DNA from: Desulfovibrio sp. OH1186_COT-070
GTDB lineage: Bacteria; Desulfobacterota; Desulfovibrionia; Desulfovibrionales; Desulfovibrionaceae
Reading direction: 5' to 3'
Length of the DNA: 64,000 nt
Assembly (NCBI RefSeq): GCF_003860215.1
Contig: NZ_RQYH01000002.1
Coordinates: forward strand, 89,276 to 153,275
In this document: positions 1 through 7,939 of the stretch, in pieces
Layout: the number at the start of each line of letters is the position of its first letter
Position numbering within the stretch: the first letter of the stretch is position 1
Notes under the pieces: model-generated
What the model saw: only the letters and a program-made list of their open reading frames with translations
What the model was told of the DNA's origin: nothing
Databases searched by the model: none
Made by a program: the position numbers and the translations under genes

Positions 1-613
1 GGCCCCTGCGGGTATCCTTTCAAGCAGATGCCACACAAAAAATGCAGTACCGGAGAGAGTCCCCACAGAATTGCACTCCCCATCATCAGGGGATGAAGCA
101 CCGTTACAGGAATTTGTCTATATGGGAAATGAATTTCACTGTCAATTATTTCTCAATTTTTTTGGCCTCTATGCGCACACGGAGCGCTTCGTGTGTACCG
201 CGCAGTTCATAAATCTCCCAAGCGCCGTCCGGCAAAGCGCCATTACGGGAACACCGTCATCAAAGCCTTTTGCCGTGCGGTCGGCATTGCCGTGGCGCAG
301 GTTGTTTCCCTGCCTGAAGTAACGGAGTCAGCCGCCCGGCGGCGTCCGCGAAAAAAGCACTGTTCGAAAGCCTACTTCGTGAAGGCTGCATACCGCGTTC
401 TGCCGCTGCCGGGAAGTTCCTCCCCGGAAACAGCGTACTGCCCCTCCATACATGGACAAGCTGCGGTCTGATGGTCGGACGGGGATATCAGTGCGGCGAG
501 GCTGTGGCGCACGCGGCATGAACACGCGCATCACCGTGATTACGGAACCGTAATTGCAAAGAACCGGTTGCGCGGATGCCGGCGCGATGCCGGGGCATAA
601 AAAATTCCCTCTC
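1..613. other. Gene-poor left edge, possible degenerate gene
   Basis: No intact gene was found here. On the minus strand, one frame from about 240 down to a stop at 146-148 reads like real protein, ending GAWEIYELRGTHEALRVR followed by a Lys-rich tail. A neighbouring frame upstream of about 240 (to about 330) continues plausibly (AKGFDDGVPVMAL). Together they suggest a frameshifted, 5'-truncated remnant, loosely like the C-terminal half of a RelE/HigB-type toxin (a WELR-like core followed by Arg-Val). The resemblance is weak and could be chance. The rest of the stretch has no promoter, repeat or structured RNA that I recognise. Confidence 0.25.
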
Positions 614-642
614 TTTACAAGAACTTTTTCTGCGCGTATAAA
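614..642 (+). promoter_or_regulatory. Sigma-70-type promoter of panC-metK
   Basis: A TTTACA box (614-619) and a TATAAA box (637-642) are separated by exactly 17 bases, giving a predicted transcription start near 649 and a short leader of about 27 bases before panC. No other gene starts between this site and panC. The match is good at both hexamers; it is a sequence-only prediction. Confidence 0.6.
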
Positions 643-675
643 TAGGCTTCCGTAACCATATCACAATACCTTGAT

Positions 676-1524
676 ATGCAGATATTATCTACTCCACAGG
701 AACTGGCGGCCCAATGCCGGGCATGGCGCGCTGCCGGTGAAAGCATTTCGCTGGTGCCCACCATGGGCTATTACCATGCCGGACACGAAAGCCTCATGGA
801 GCGCGGCCGCGCTCTGGCGCAGCGCATGGTGGTCAGCCTTTTTGTCAATCCCACGCAGTTCGGGCCGGGGGAAGACCTCGCCGCCTATCCCCGCGACCTT
901 GAGCGCGATGCGGCCATTGCCCGCAAGCACGGGGCGGACGTTCTGTTCGTGCCGGAGCCGCAGTCCATGTATGCTCCGGATCATGCGACCTGGGTCGAAG
1001 TGCCGGAACTTGCCAAAAACCTGTGCGGCCTGTCCCGGCCGGTGCATTTTCGCGGGGTCTGCACGGTGGTGCTCAAGCTTTTTCTGCTCACCGGCGCGGA
1101 TGTGGCTGTTTTTGGCGAAAAGGACTGGCAGCAGCAGGCCATCATCCGGCGCATGGTGCGTGACCTCAATGTGCCCGTGCGCATTGAGACCTGCCCCACC
1201 GGGCGGGAGACCGACGGCCTGGCGCTCTCCTCACGCAATGTTTACATGACCCCGGAAGAACGCGCGCAGGCTCCGGAAATCCGCCGTGGCCTGCTCCATG
1301 CCCGCACGCTGGCGGAGAAAGGCGAAACCAGCGCCGCCCTGCTGCGCGAGGCCGTTCTCGGGCACTGGGCGGAACATCTGCCCCTGGGCAGGCTGGACTA
1401 TTTGAGCGTTGTGCACCCCGAATCCCTGGAACCTCTCGAAGGCATTGCCGGTCCCGCGCTCATGGCCTGCGCCGTGCGTCTGGGCAAGGCCCGGCTCCTC
1501 GACAACATCCTGCTGCATCCGTAA
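676..1524 (+). CDS. panC: Pantoate--beta-alanine ligase
   Basis: PanC makes pantothenate from pantoate, beta-alanine and ATP via a pantoyl-adenylate, in the cytoplasm. The 282-residue length is normal for the family. The N-terminal nucleotide-binding motif of this HIGH-type superfamily is visible (VPTMGYYHAGH, near residues 28-38), as are FVNPTQFGPGED, the PVHFRGV segment, VFGEKDWQQ and the KMSKS-like loop ALSSRN. The start has no clear ribosome binding site, but the next in-frame Met would remove the conserved nucleotide-binding strand. metK follows 9 bases later, so the two are probably co-transcribed from the promoter at 614-642. The identification is secure. Note that coaX, which uses the product pantothenate, lies at 57896-58756. 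Confidence 0.95.
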   Translation: MQILSTPQELAAQCRAWRAAGESISLVPTMGYYHAGHESLMERGRALAQRMVVSLFVNPTQFGPGEDLAAYPRDLERDAAIARKHGADVLFVPEPQSMYAPDHATWVEVPELAKNLCGLSRPVHFRGVCTVVLKLFLLTGADVAVFGEKDWQQQAIIRRMVRDLNVPVRIETCPTGRETDGLALSSRNVYMTPEERAQAPEIRRGLLHARTLAEKGETSAALLREAVLGHWAEHLPLGRLDYLSVVHPESLEPLEGIAGPALMACAVRLGKARLLDNILLHP

Positions 1525-1533
1525 GGAGAACTC

Positions 1534-2706
1534 ATGCAACCCAAGGGAAAATACTTCTTCACTTCCGAATCTGTCACCGAGGGGCACCCCGACAAGGTGG
1601 CTGACCAGATTTCCGATGCTGTTCTGGACGTGCTGCTGGCGCAGGACCCTGACGCCCATGTGGCCTGCGAAACCCTGGTGACCACCGGCATGGCCGTCAT
1701 CGCCGGAGAAATCACCACCCGCGGCTATGCCGACCTGCCCCATGTGGTGCGCGAAACCATCAAAAATATCGGCTACAACAGCTCGGAAATGGGCTTTGAC
1801 TGGCAGACCTGCGCTGTCATCAACGCCATCGGCCACCAGTCTCCGGACATTGCCCAGGGGGTGCTGCGCGCCAATCCCGAAGATCAGGGCGCGGGCGACC
1901 AGGGCATGATGTTCGGCTATGCCTGCAACGAAACCTCCACGCTCATGCCCGCACCCGTCTACTGGGCGCACCAGCTTTCGCAGCGTTTGAGCAAGGTGCG
2001 CAAGGACGGCGTGGTGGACTTTTTCCGCCCTGACGGCAAGACACAGGTGTCTTTTGAATATCAGGACGGCAAGCCCGTGCGCATCAACAACGTGGTTGTT
2101 TCCACCCAGCATGCCGCCAGCGCCAGACAGGCCGATGTGGCCGAAGCCGTGAAAAAGCACGTTATCCGCCCTGTGCTGGAACCTTCGGGCTATTTTTCGG
2201 AAAAAGACTGCGAAATCTTCATCAACACCACCGGGCGTTTTGTGGTGGGCGGCCCCATGGGCGACTGCGGCCTCACCGGGCGCAAGATCATTCAGGACAC
2301 ATACGGCGGCAGCGGACACCACGGCGGCGGCGCGTTTTCCGGCAAGGATCCCTCCAAGGTTGACCGCTCCGGCGCGTACATGGGCCGCTATATTGCCAAA
2401 AACGTGGTGGCCGCCGGGCTTGCGCCCGTCTGCGAAGTGCAGATCGCCTATTGCATCGGCGTGGCCCAGCCGGTCAGCGTGCTCGTGTCTTCACGGGGCA
2501 GCGGGGAAATCCCCGATGATGTGCTGACAAGGGCGGTCAGGGAGGTTTTTGACCTGCGGCCCTACTTCATCACCAAACGGCTGGATCTCAAGCGCCCCAT
2601 CTACCAGAAGACCTCCTGCTACGGTCACTTCGGGCGCGAACTGCCCGAATTCACCTGGGAAGCCACCGACGCCGTGGCCGATCTGCGCACTGCGGCCAAG
2701 GTCTAG
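1534..2706 (+). CDS. metK: S-adenosylmethionine synthetase
   Basis: MetK condenses methionine and ATP to S-adenosylmethionine, releasing phosphate and pyrophosphate. The 390-residue protein has the family signatures in order: [16 protein letters not shown] near residues 15-30 (ATP and metal site), the [12 protein letters not shown] segment in the first third, [13 protein letters not shown] with the catalytic region, and the glycine-rich [16 protein letters not shown] loop. An AAGGAGAA ribosome binding site precedes the ATG. It lies 9 bases downstream of panC and is followed by a strong hairpin at 2731-2757. The product is the cofactor for the four radical-SAM enzymes and the methyltransferase in this window. 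Confidence 0.96.
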   Translation: MQPKGKYFFTSESVTEGHPDKVADQISDAVLDVLLAQDPDAHVACETLVTTGMAVIAGEITTRGYADLPHVVRETIKNIGYNSSEMGFDWQTCAVINAIGHQSPDIAQGVLRANPEDQGAGDQGMMFGYACNETSTLMPAPVYWAHQLSQRLSKVRKDGVVDFFRPDGKTQVSFEYQDGKPVRINNVVVSTQHAASARQADVAEAVKKHVIRPVLEPSGYFSEKDCEIFINTTGRFVVGGPMGDCGLTGRKIIQDTYGGSGHHGGGAFSGKDPSKVDRSGAYMGRYIAKNVVAAGLAPVCEVQIAYCIGVAQPVSVLVSSRGSGEIPDDVLTRAVREVFDLRPYFITKRLDLKRPIYQKTSCYGHFGRELPEFTWEATDAVADLRTAAKV

Positions 2707-2730
2707 CCCGCGCGGCTATCCGCTTCTCGT

Positions 2731-2757
2731 CCGGCAGCCGGTACACCCGGCTGCCGG
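2731..2757 (+). terminator. Hairpin after metK
   Basis: Perfect 11-bp stem (2731-2741 with 2747-2757) around a 5-base loop, just after the metK stop. There is no T-run after it; the sequence runs straight into GGGAGGATTGAGG upstream of the next gene. It may stabilise the 3' end of the panC-metK message or act as a weak or Rho-assisted terminator. Confidence 0.45.
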
Positions 2758-2777
2758 GGGAGGATTGAGGAAAAAGC

Positions 2778-3371
2778 ATGAATACACATGAAGCCATCAG
2801 AACAAGACGCAGCACCCGCAAGTACAGGCCGGAAGCCGTTGAGGACGACAAACTCGAAAAAATTCTCGCGGCTGGGCGCGTAGCGCCTTGTGGAGGAAAC
2901 AGTCAGACCACGCACTTTTTGGTGATCCGGAACCAGCAGGTGCTGAGAGAACTGGCAACACTCGTGCGCGAAAGTTTTGCCAAAATGGAAATCCGGCCAG
3001 ATATGTGCAAAGCGCTGCAAGCAGCGATTTCTGCCTCAAAAAAGGGACATTCTGCCTTTCATTTCAATGCCCCGATCCTCATTGTAGCGGCCAATAAAAT
3101 TGGCTATGGCAATGCCATGGCTGATTGTGCCTGCGCTGTCGAAAACATGCTGCTGGCAGCCAATGACCTTGATCTTGGCAGTTGCTGGGTAAATCAGTTG
3201 CGCTGGTTGGACGAGGACGCTGCTGCCAGAGAGTATATGATGAAATTGGGCCTGGCGGCTGATGAGACGATTTGCGCTTCAATGGTTGTCGGAAAACCGG
3301 ATACCAAAGACGGTCTGCCCAACCGTTCTGAACGAAAAATTACAGGAAATCCGGTAACATATATTGATTGA
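2778..3371 (+). CDS. Nitroreductase-family FMN oxidoreductase
   Basis: A 197-residue nitroreductase-like flavoprotein. The N-terminus has the FMN phosphate-binding pattern of the family (AIRTRRSTRKYRPEAV at residues 6-21), then VAPCGGNSQTTHFLVI, and a C-terminal glycine-containing region (ASMVVGKPD) typical of the NADH oxidase/nitroreductase fold. Such proteins use FMN to reduce nitro groups, quinones or flavins; the natural substrate cannot be read from sequence. It starts 71 bases after metK with an AGGATTGAGG-type site upstream. Its DNA is visibly less GC-rich than panC-metK, consistent with separate acquisition. It sits immediately outside the left direct repeat. Confidence 0.85.
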   Translation: MNTHEAIRTRRSTRKYRPEAVEDDKLEKILAAGRVAPCGGNSQTTHFLVIRNQQVLRELATLVRESFAKMEIRPDMCKALQAAISASKKGHSAFHFNAPILIVAANKIGYGNAMADCACAVENMLLAANDLDLGSCWVNQLRWLDEDAAAREYMMKLGLAADETICASMVVGKPDTKDGLPNRSERKITGNPVTYID

Positions 3372-3445
3372 AGCGTTACGGCAGGCAACGGACTCTTTTT
3401 CAAGCGTACAGAAAGCTTTGCGCATGTAACCAGAGAAGCTGTCCT

Positions 3446-3665
3446 GCCACACGCTCCGGCCTGCCCAAGACTTGCCAGAAGGGGAAAAATGGAGGAAAGT
3501 CCCCTTTTCAGCACTGCCGCGCACAGCGGCAGTCAAGGAGACGGCATGTCGGAGTGTGTGCGCTGCCCCGTTGTGGGCTGCGTGGTGGAATATCTGGAAG
3601 GCAACGCCGTGTAGATTGCCCTGGTGACCGAAGAGGTTGCCCGACGCCTGCGGTCCCTGCTGCCC
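3446..3665 (+). repeat. Left copy of ~200-bp direct repeat
   Basis: This segment repeats 16872-17072. By eye the two differ at about five positions in 201 aligned bases, plus a 19-base insertion present only here (3516-3534, itself a small hairpin of the form CTGCCGC-gcaca-GCGGCAG). The repeated unit includes the spacer upstream of the RNase gene, a GGGGA/TCCCC hairpin, the AAGGAG ribosome binding site and the first ~120 bases of the RNase reading frame. Both copies have the same orientation and bracket the nickel/hydrogenase block. Confidence 0.95.
3546..3665 (+). pseudogene. Truncated 5' copy of RNase II-family gene
   Basis: The first 40 codons of the RNase gene at 16953 are duplicated here with their ribosome binding site. 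Codon 23 is TAG (3612-3614) where the intact gene has CAG, so only 22 residues (starting [20 protein letters not shown]) can be made. Homology to the RNase ends near 3665, 14 bases before the stop codon of the convergent methyltransferase. It is a non-functional remnant left by the event that created the direct repeats. Confidence 0.9.
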
Positions 3666-3678
3666 GGCCGCGCATCCG

Positions 3679-4470
3679 TCATTTTACGGCCCGCAGGGCA
3701 AACATGGGCACAGGATTGTAGAGGCCGTCCCGCACAACGTACACGCGCTCGCTGAGCGCGCTGTCGTGTACAACAGAAGAAAAACCTGCCCTGCGCAAAG
3801 CCCCCACATCCCATTCCGGCCGCTTTTCGCCGCTCAGGGGCAGGCATCGCCGTATTTCCTCTCCCTCCTGTAGAAGGGCCGCATCCATATCCGCGTGCGC
3901 ATGCCTTCCCCGTGCGCGGGGAAACGCGGTAAAGTCCACAGAGCCATAGTCTGCATCAAAATTGAGCAGCACCCCGCCGGGACGCAGCACCCGCAACCAC
4001 TCGGCATACGCCTTTTCCGGCCGGAGCAGAGTCCACGTCAGGTTGCGCGCGACCAGGCAGTCAAAGGAGGCATCCGCAAAGTCCAGCACCGTAGCGTCCA
4101 TCTGCAAAAAATGCGCGTGGCAGCGGCATTCACGGGCAAGGCATTTGGCTTCAAGCAGCATGTCGGGGCAAAGGTCGATGCCGGTCACCTTGCAGCCAGC
4201 AGCCTGCGCCAGCAGCACGGCGAAAAAACCCGTGCCCGTGCCCACATCCAGCACACGCGGCGGGGCGCCGTCACGGGAGACAGGCAGATAGGGAACAATC
4301 TCCTCGCTCCAGAGGCGCATTTTGTCGCCGCGCAGTTCTTCCCGGCGCATGCGGCCGAATTTTTCGGCACGCTGCGACCAGTACCCGTGAATGCGCCGGA
4401 GAAGCCCCTTGCCACAAGGCTCCGACGGACAGGACACCGTGACTGCGGCGCTTCCCGAAGAGGCTTTCAT
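3679..4470 (-). CDS. Class I SAM-dependent methyltransferase, coupled to nikE
   Basis: A 263-residue Rossmann-fold methyltransferase. The SAM-binding motif I is clear (VLDVGTGTGFFAVLLAQ), followed by the acidic strand-2 end (GIDLCPDML), motif II (QMDATVLDFADASFD) and RVLRPGGVLLNFD. The ATG at 4470 overlaps the nikE stop as ATGA, so it is translated by coupling and belongs to the nikABCDE operon as its last gene. A GGGAG site supports this start over an upstream TTG. The acceptor is unknown. Position suggests a role in nickel acquisition, for example finishing a small nickel chelator, but no chelator synthase is visible nearby. Its 3' end abuts the left direct repeat. Confidence 0.85.
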   Translation of the reverse strand: MKASSGSAAVTVSCPSEPCGKGLLRRIHGYWSQRAEKFGRMRREELRGDKMRLWSEEIVPYLPVSRDGAPPRVLDVGTGTGFFAVLLAQAAGCKVTGIDLCPDMLLEAKCLARECRCHAHFLQMDATVLDFADASFDCLVARNLTWTLLRPEKAYAEWLRVLRPGGVLLNFDADYGSVDFTAFPRARGRHAHADMDAALLQEGEEIRRCLPLSGEKRPEWDVGALRRAGFSSVVHDSALSERVYVVRDGLYNPVPMFALRAVK

Positions 4471-5291
4471 GTGCGGCTCTCCCAAGATACCGCGTCTGTG
4501 ACATATTTTGCGGCATCCTTTGCGGCATACTCTGAAGAAAAGACCACCGCAGAATCAACAAGATCACGCAGGTACGGCGAAGACAGTGCATCCCCGCAAG
4601 ACAAATCCACCGTATCCTCAAGCTTTCCGTTGTGCAGCAGGAGGAGCCTGTCGCACAGCAGGGCTGCCACCTGAATATCGTGCGTGATGAACAGATAACT
4701 CATCTCTCCCCTGATATCACGCAAGAGCTCCAGAACCTGCGTCTGAACGGACACGTCCAGTGAACTGAGGGCCTCGTCAAACACGAGAAACGCGGGTTTT
4801 GAGGCCAGCGCCCGCGCAATGCATACGCGCTGCACCTGCCCGCCGCTCAACTGGTGCGGCAGTCTTTCGGCCAGATCGGGGGACAGTTGCACGCGCTCCA
4901 GAAGCGAAGGCACAGCATCGGTACCCCGGCCGCGAAGCCCTTCGGCAATGATATCCCGCACGCAAAACGCGGGATTGACCGAAGTCACATAGTCCTGAAA
5001 AACAACGCTGCACTTGCCGACATGCGTCGCGCGCCAGCGGTGCGCGGCCTGTCCTTCAAACAGGATTTCCCCGCTGTCAGGCTCTTCCAGCCCCAGGATG
5101 CACCGCGACAGCGTGCTCTTGCCGCTGCCGCTTTCGCCCAGCAGCCCAAGCACTTCCCCGCGCCGCAGGGAAAAACTGATATCCTGGAGCACGGGCCGCA
5201 TGCGCCTGCGCCAGCCGAACTGGCTTCGCTCCGGATAGCTTTTGCAGAGATTTCTGACCGCAAGAAAAGGAGCAGCGTCAGGCACGGGCAT
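4467..5291 (-). CDS. nikE: Nickel ABC transporter ATP-binding protein NikE
   Basis: Cytoplasmic ATPase, one of two for the nickel importer NikABCDE. The 274-residue protein has Walker A (GESGSGKS), the ABC signature (LSGGQVQRVCIARAL), Walker B (FLVFDEALSSLD) and the H-loop (LFITHDIQ), in the layout of the OppF/DppF/NikE branch. The ATG at 5291 has a good GGAGG site and is preferred over an upstream TTG; the gene overlaps the end of nikD. Its own stop overlaps the methyltransferase start. Assignment as NikE rather than a peptide-transport ATPase rests on the clear NikA relative that heads the operon. Confidence 0.85.
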   Translation of the reverse strand: MPVPDAAPFLAVRNLCKSYPERSQFGWRRRMRPVLQDISFSLRRGEVLGLLGESGSGKSTLSRCILGLEEPDSGEILFEGQAAHRWRATHVGKCSVVFQDYVTSVNPAFCVRDIIAEGLRGRGTDAVPSLLERVQLSPDLAERLPHQLSGGQVQRVCIARALASKPAFLVFDEALSSLDVSVQTQVLELLRDIRGEMSYLFITHDIQVAALLCDRLLLLHNGKLEDTVDLSCGDALSSPYLRDLVDSAVVFSSEYAAKDAAKYVTDAVSWESRT

Positions 5292-6105
5292 GGTGGCCTC
5301 CAAGCATGCGGTAAAAACCGCGCGTCAGGGCGAGGCGGGTGCTGACAAGATACTGCGTGTACGGATGGCGCGGAGAGTTGAACACGGCATGCGCGTCCCC
5401 GGCCTCCACACAGCGCCCCCGGCACATGACCAGCACGGAATCGGCCAGCATCTGCACTGCGCCCAGATCGTGGGAAACAAAGATCAGCGTGGCCTGATGC
5501 TCCTCCCGCAACTGCCGGAAACGCTGCAACACGTCATGCTGGTTGCGGGCGTCCAGCGCCGTGACAGGCTCATCGGCCACAACAAGGCGGGAGCGCAGGC
5601 CCAAGGTAACGGCAATCATGCAGCGTTGCAGCATTCCCCCGGACAACTGGTGCGGATAGCTCTTCATCACGCTTTCCGGCAGATTTACTTTTTGCAGGCT
5701 GGCGCGTGCCCGTTGGTCCGCCTCTGCCTTTGTCAGGCGCATTTTTTCCCGCAGGGTTTCCGTGATCTGCGCGCCGATGGTGTAGAGCGGGTCAAAGGCC
5801 GTCATGGCCTGCTGCAAAACGGCTCCCATGCCCGTTCCCCGCAGATGCCGGGCTTCTGCAAAAGACAATCCCGGCACATCAATCCCCTCGAAGCGGATCA
5901 TGCCTTCGGCATGGAGCGCCGGAGGCAACAGGCCCAGCAGGGCGCGGCAGACAAGGGTCTTGCCGCTGCCGCTTTCGCCCACGATACCAAGGCAGCGGCC
6001 TCTGTCCAGCGCAAAGCTGATGCCGCTGACAATGGGCTTGCCCGAATCCGTGTGCACAATGCGCACGTTCTCCATGAGAACAGACGGCGTTTCCCGAGAG
6101 CTCAC
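5278..6105 (-). CDS. nikD: Nickel ABC transporter ATP-binding protein NikD
   Basis: Second ATPase subunit of the nickel importer, 275 residues. Walker A is GESGSGKT, the signature is LSGGMLQRCMIAVTL, Walker B is LVVADEPVTALD and the H-loop is FVSHD. The presumed GTG start overlaps the nikC stop (GTGA), the same arrangement as at the nikB/nikC junction, so nikB, nikC and nikD appear translationally coupled. With NikE it would form the ATPase pair driving import through NikB and NikC. Confidence 0.85.
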   Translation of the reverse strand: MSSRETPSVLMENVRIVHTDSGKPIVSGISFALDRGRCLGIVGESGSGKTLVCRALLGLLPPALHAEGMIRFEGIDVPGLSFAEARHLRGTGMGAVLQQAMTAFDPLYTIGAQITETLREKMRLTKAEADQRARASLQKVNLPESVMKSYPHQLSGGMLQRCMIAVTLGLRSRLVVADEPVTALDARNQHDVLQRFRQLREEHQATLIFVSHDLGAVQMLADSVLVMCRGRCVEAGDAHAVFNSPRHPYTQYLVSTRLALTRGFYRMLGGHHARA

Positions 6106-6947
6106 AGCGCCCCCTCTTTTGCGGGATGGTGCCAGGGGTCCAGGGCATCCCGCAGGCTGTCGCCAAAAAAGTTGAACGCGGCCACCACCAGCAGGATGGT
6201 GATGCCTGGCGGCAGCATCTGCCGGGGATACAGGATCATGATGTCCTTGGCCTCACCCAGCATCATGCCCCATTCGGGTGTGGGCGGCTGCACACCAAGG
6301 CCAAGAAAGGACAGGGCCGAAATCATGAGGATCACGGCTCCGGTATCCAGCGTGGCCAGCACAACGATTTCCCCGGCAGCGCAGGGCAGCAGGTGCTTCC
6401 GTATGATATGGAATGTGCCGTAACCGGCCACCCGCGCAAAGCGGATATGGTTCATGTCCGCATACTGGCGCGTCACTGTGCGGATCATGCGCGTATACCA
6501 CGGCCATTTGGCAATGACGCAGGCCAGAACCACATTTTCCAGACCCGGCCCCAGCATGCCCACAATGGCGAGAATCATGACCTCGCTGGGAAAGGACATC
6601 ATCACATCGCACAAACGCATGAGAGCGCTTTCCACCCTGCCGCGCAAAAAGCCCGCCAGCATTCCCAGCACCATGCCGATGCTCACGGTCACTCCCATGG
6701 TCAGCAGGGAAAAGCCCAGCGAGGCGCGTACCCCGAAAATCAGGCGTGAAAGAATATCCCGGCCAAGGTGATCCGTGCCCAGCCAATGCTCCCAACTGTA
6801 CGGGGCAAACTTGTTCCGCACATTGATATCCACGGGATCATGGGGCGCAACAAGCGGCGCCAGTAGCCCGGCCAACGCCACAAGCACCAGAAAACACAGG
6901 CAGGCCATACCGGGCCTGTCCTGTTTCAGGCTTCGCCAGAATCTCAC
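6102..6947 (-). CDS. nikC: Nickel ABC transporter permease NikC
   Basis: Inner-membrane permease of the DppC/OppC/NikC family, 281 residues. It begins with a hydrophobic segment (ACLCFLVLVALAGLLAPLV), then the periplasmic WLGTDHLGRDILSRL motif typical of this subfamily, several further membrane spans and the cytoplasmic EAA-type loop. The GTG start at 6947 overlaps the nikB TGA and has a G-rich site in front of it. No nearer Met would preserve the first membrane span. It pairs with NikB to form the channel. Confidence 0.87.
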   Translation of the reverse strand: MRFWRSLKQDRPGMACLCFLVLVALAGLLAPLVAPHDPVDINVRNKFAPYSWEHWLGTDHLGRDILSRLIFGVRASLGFSLLTMGVTVSIGMVLGMLAGFLRGRVESALMRLCDVMMSFPSEVMILAIVGMLGPGLENVVLACVIAKWPWYTRMIRTVTRQYADMNHIRFARVAGYGTFHIIRKHLLPCAAGEIVVLATLDTGAVILMISALSFLGLGVQPPTPEWGMMLGEAKDIMILYPRQMLPPGITILLVVAAFNFFGDSLRDALDPWHHPAKEGAL

Positions 6948-7885
6948 CGGACCCCCCGTTCCCGCAGGCGCGGATCCACCAGAGCGGCGCAAATATCCAT
7001 GCACAGGTTGCAGAGCGCAAACAGCACTGCCATGAGCAGTACATAGGCCTGAATGACGGGAAAATCGCGGTTGAAGATGGCGGTGACGCACAGTCGGCCA
7101 AGGCCGGGCCAGGCAAAAATGCACTCTGCCACAAAGGTTCCGGCCACCAGCTTGGGCAGGCTCATGCCCAGGCCCGTGAGGGTGGATTGCAGCGAATTGC
7201 GGAAGATATGGCGCAGCACAGCCCCGCGGCTGCGGCCGCAGGCCTTGGCGTAGAGGACAAAATTCTGCTGTTTGGTCTGCACCATGCTGTTGCGCAGCAG
7301 GCGCGCATAGGTGGAAATATAGGGCAGGGCCAGCGTGCATGCGGGAAGAATCAGGGAAAGGGGGCCGGAAAGTCCGCCGGTGGGCAGAAGGTCAAGGTGC
7401 ACGGCAAACAGCCAGACAAGCAGCAGCCCCGCCCAGAACGCGGGCACGGACGTGCCGAGAAAAACAAGGCCCCGCAGCAGCAGATCGGGCCAGCGCCCCT
7501 CAAAGCATACGCCCACAAGGGCCGCCGCAATGCTGCATGCCAGCATGAGCACCGCCGCCACTGCCGCCAGCAGCAGTGTGGGCGGCAGGGCCTTGAGCAT
7601 TTCTTCCGATACGGGCTTGCCGTCCACATACCGTTTGCCGAGGTCGCCCTGCACGGCATTGCCAAGCCACGTCAGGTAGCGCTCCAGAAAAGGCCTGTCC
7701 AGCCCCATTTCCTTTCTGACCTCTGCGATCAGTTCCGGCGAAGTGCGCAGGGCATTGACGCGAATGACCACTTCCGCCGGATCGCTGGGGCTCAACTGGA
7801 TGATCACAAAGGAAAAGAAGGAAATGGCCAGCAGCAGGGGCGCCAGCCCCAGCAGCCTGCGCAGGATGTACGTCCGGATACTCAT
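6944..7885 (-). CDS. nikB: Nickel ABC transporter permease NikB
   Basis: Inner-membrane permease of the DppB/NikB family, 313 residues. The N-terminus YILRRLLGLAPLLLAIS leads the first membrane span, followed by the typical FIQL-SPSDPAE region and by the family motif GLDRPFLERYLTWLGNAVQGDLG in the periplasmic loop. The ATG at 7885 has an AAGGAACCGGC site and is chosen over an upstream in-frame Met that has none. It lies about 50 bases downstream of nikA. Confidence 0.87.
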   Translation of the reverse strand: MSIRTYILRRLLGLAPLLLAISFFSFVIIQLSPSDPAEVVIRVNALRTSPELIAEVRKEMGLDRPFLERYLTWLGNAVQGDLGKRYVDGKPVSEEMLKALPPTLLLAAVAAVLMLACSIAAALVGVCFEGRWPDLLLRGLVFLGTSVPAFWAGLLLVWLFAVHLDLLPTGGLSGPLSLILPACTLALPYISTYARLLRNSMVQTKQQNFVLYAKACGRSRGAVLRHIFRNSLQSTLTGLGMSLPKLVAGTFVAECIFAWPGLGRLCVTAIFNRDFPVIQAYVLLMAVLFALCNLCMDICAALVDPRLRERGVR

Positions 7886-7939
7886 GCCGGTTCCTTGTTC
7901 CCCGCCGGAAGCACGTTCCGGCGGGGGCAGGCACAATAA

